Shown piece after piece: positions 10,994 through 11,058 of a stretch of 11,058 nucleotides of DNA. Positions within the stretch are counted from its first letter, which is position 1. Every line of letters begins with the position of its first letter. The position numbers and the translations under genes were made by a program. The notes beneath the pieces are model-generated. The model was not told the DNA's origin, searched no databases, and saw only the letters and a program-made list of their open reading frames with translations. The stretch comes from Candidatus Iainarchaeum sp. (GTDB taxonomy: Archaea > Iainarchaeota > Iainarchaeia > Iainarchaeales > JAAZKV01): positions 1-11,058 of the forward strand of contig JABHJM010000043.1 of NCBI GenBank assembly GCA_018691995.1. Reading direction: 5' to 3'.

Positions 10994-11058
10994 ATGCCTG
11001 AATTTATAGTAAAACGAGATGGTTCAAAGGTTACCTTTGATGAAGAAAAAATTGGAAA
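10994..11058 (+). CDS. ATP-cone protein start, probable ribonucleotide reductase (partial at right edge)
   Basis: Only 21 codons are visible: MPEFIVKRDGSKVTFDEEKIG. This is the opening of an ATP-cone domain (V-K-R-D-G-S..x-F-D-x-x-K-I), the nucleotide-sensing module that starts class III (NrdD), class II (NrdJ) and class I (NrdA) ribonucleotide reductases. There it switches activity according to ATP/dATP. NrdR repressors also carry the domain but after a zinc ribbon, which is absent here. A strictly anaerobic host would favour NrdD or NrdJ, but the class cannot be decided from this fragment. GAGTGAG shortly upstream is a weak ribosome binding site. The position after glyA and near thyA-folA fits a deoxynucleotide supply cluster. 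Confidence 0.7.
   Translation, partial: MPEFIVKRDGSKVTFDEEKIG

Noticed and set aside
1..11058. CRISPR array, insertion sequence, prophage or tRNA genes
   Set aside because: No regularly spaced repeats, no transposase or integrase motifs, no terminal inverted repeats around a gene, and no cloverleaf with a T-arm GTTCRAAYC pattern was recognised.

Overview
This AT-rich, gene-dense window most likely comes from an archaeon, probably a small-genome DPANN lineage of the Woesearchaeota/Pacearchaeota kind. The lineage is an inference. The supporting signals are an archaeal RadA recombinase, an archaeal-type 7S SRP RNA, TATA-box promoters, and a mix of near-leaderless genes with genes preceded by GGTGAT-type ribosome binding sites. 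Several enzymes look bacterial in type (RelA/SpoT homologue, Tgt, ThyA, FolA, GlyA), which fits the extensive gene exchange known in such lineages.

Layout. 1-759 (-): start of a secreted Ig-like/S-layer-type protein that runs off the left edge. 811-2607 (-): full-length RelA/SpoT homologue. Divergent from it, 2697-3002 (+): a small protein resembling a hibernation promoting factor (HPF). 3003-3245 (-): a lysine-rich, histone-H1-like protein that abuts it tail to tail. About 3423-3690 (-): SRP RNA. 3750-6080 (+): a tight operon of a methyltransferase, a bacterial-type tRNA-guanine transglycosylase and a HAD-fold protein lacking its catalytic aspartates. A hairpin at 6094-6116 separates this from radA (6130-7077, -). 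7237-8601 (-): thyA-folA. 8706-9461 (+): an endonuclease IV-like TIM barrel. 9526-10764 (+): glyA. 10994 to the right edge (+): an ATP-cone start, probably a ribonucleotide reductase.

Function. Three themes stand out. (1) Starvation: a (p)ppGpp synthetase diverges from a putative ribosome-hibernation factor across one nearly symmetrical TATA box. (2) DNA precursors and DNA maintenance: GlyA makes methylene-tetrahydrofolate, ThyA uses it to make dTMP, FolA regenerates the folate, and the ATP-cone gene probably supplies deoxynucleotides, with RadA and the TIM-barrel protein nearby. A GGACAG element next to TATA-like sequence recurs upstream of thyA, in the folA-radA gap, and upstream of the ATP-cone gene. 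At the last site it lies at the centre of a perfect 8-bp dyad. (3) RNA processes: SRP RNA and tRNA modification.

The most notable observations are the degenerate hydrolase half of the RelA/SpoT homologue, the HAD-like protein without catalytic aspartates in the tgt operon, the near-identical repeats bracketing thyA-folA, and the dyad over the ATP-cone gene promoter. All family assignments were made by eye without database searches.
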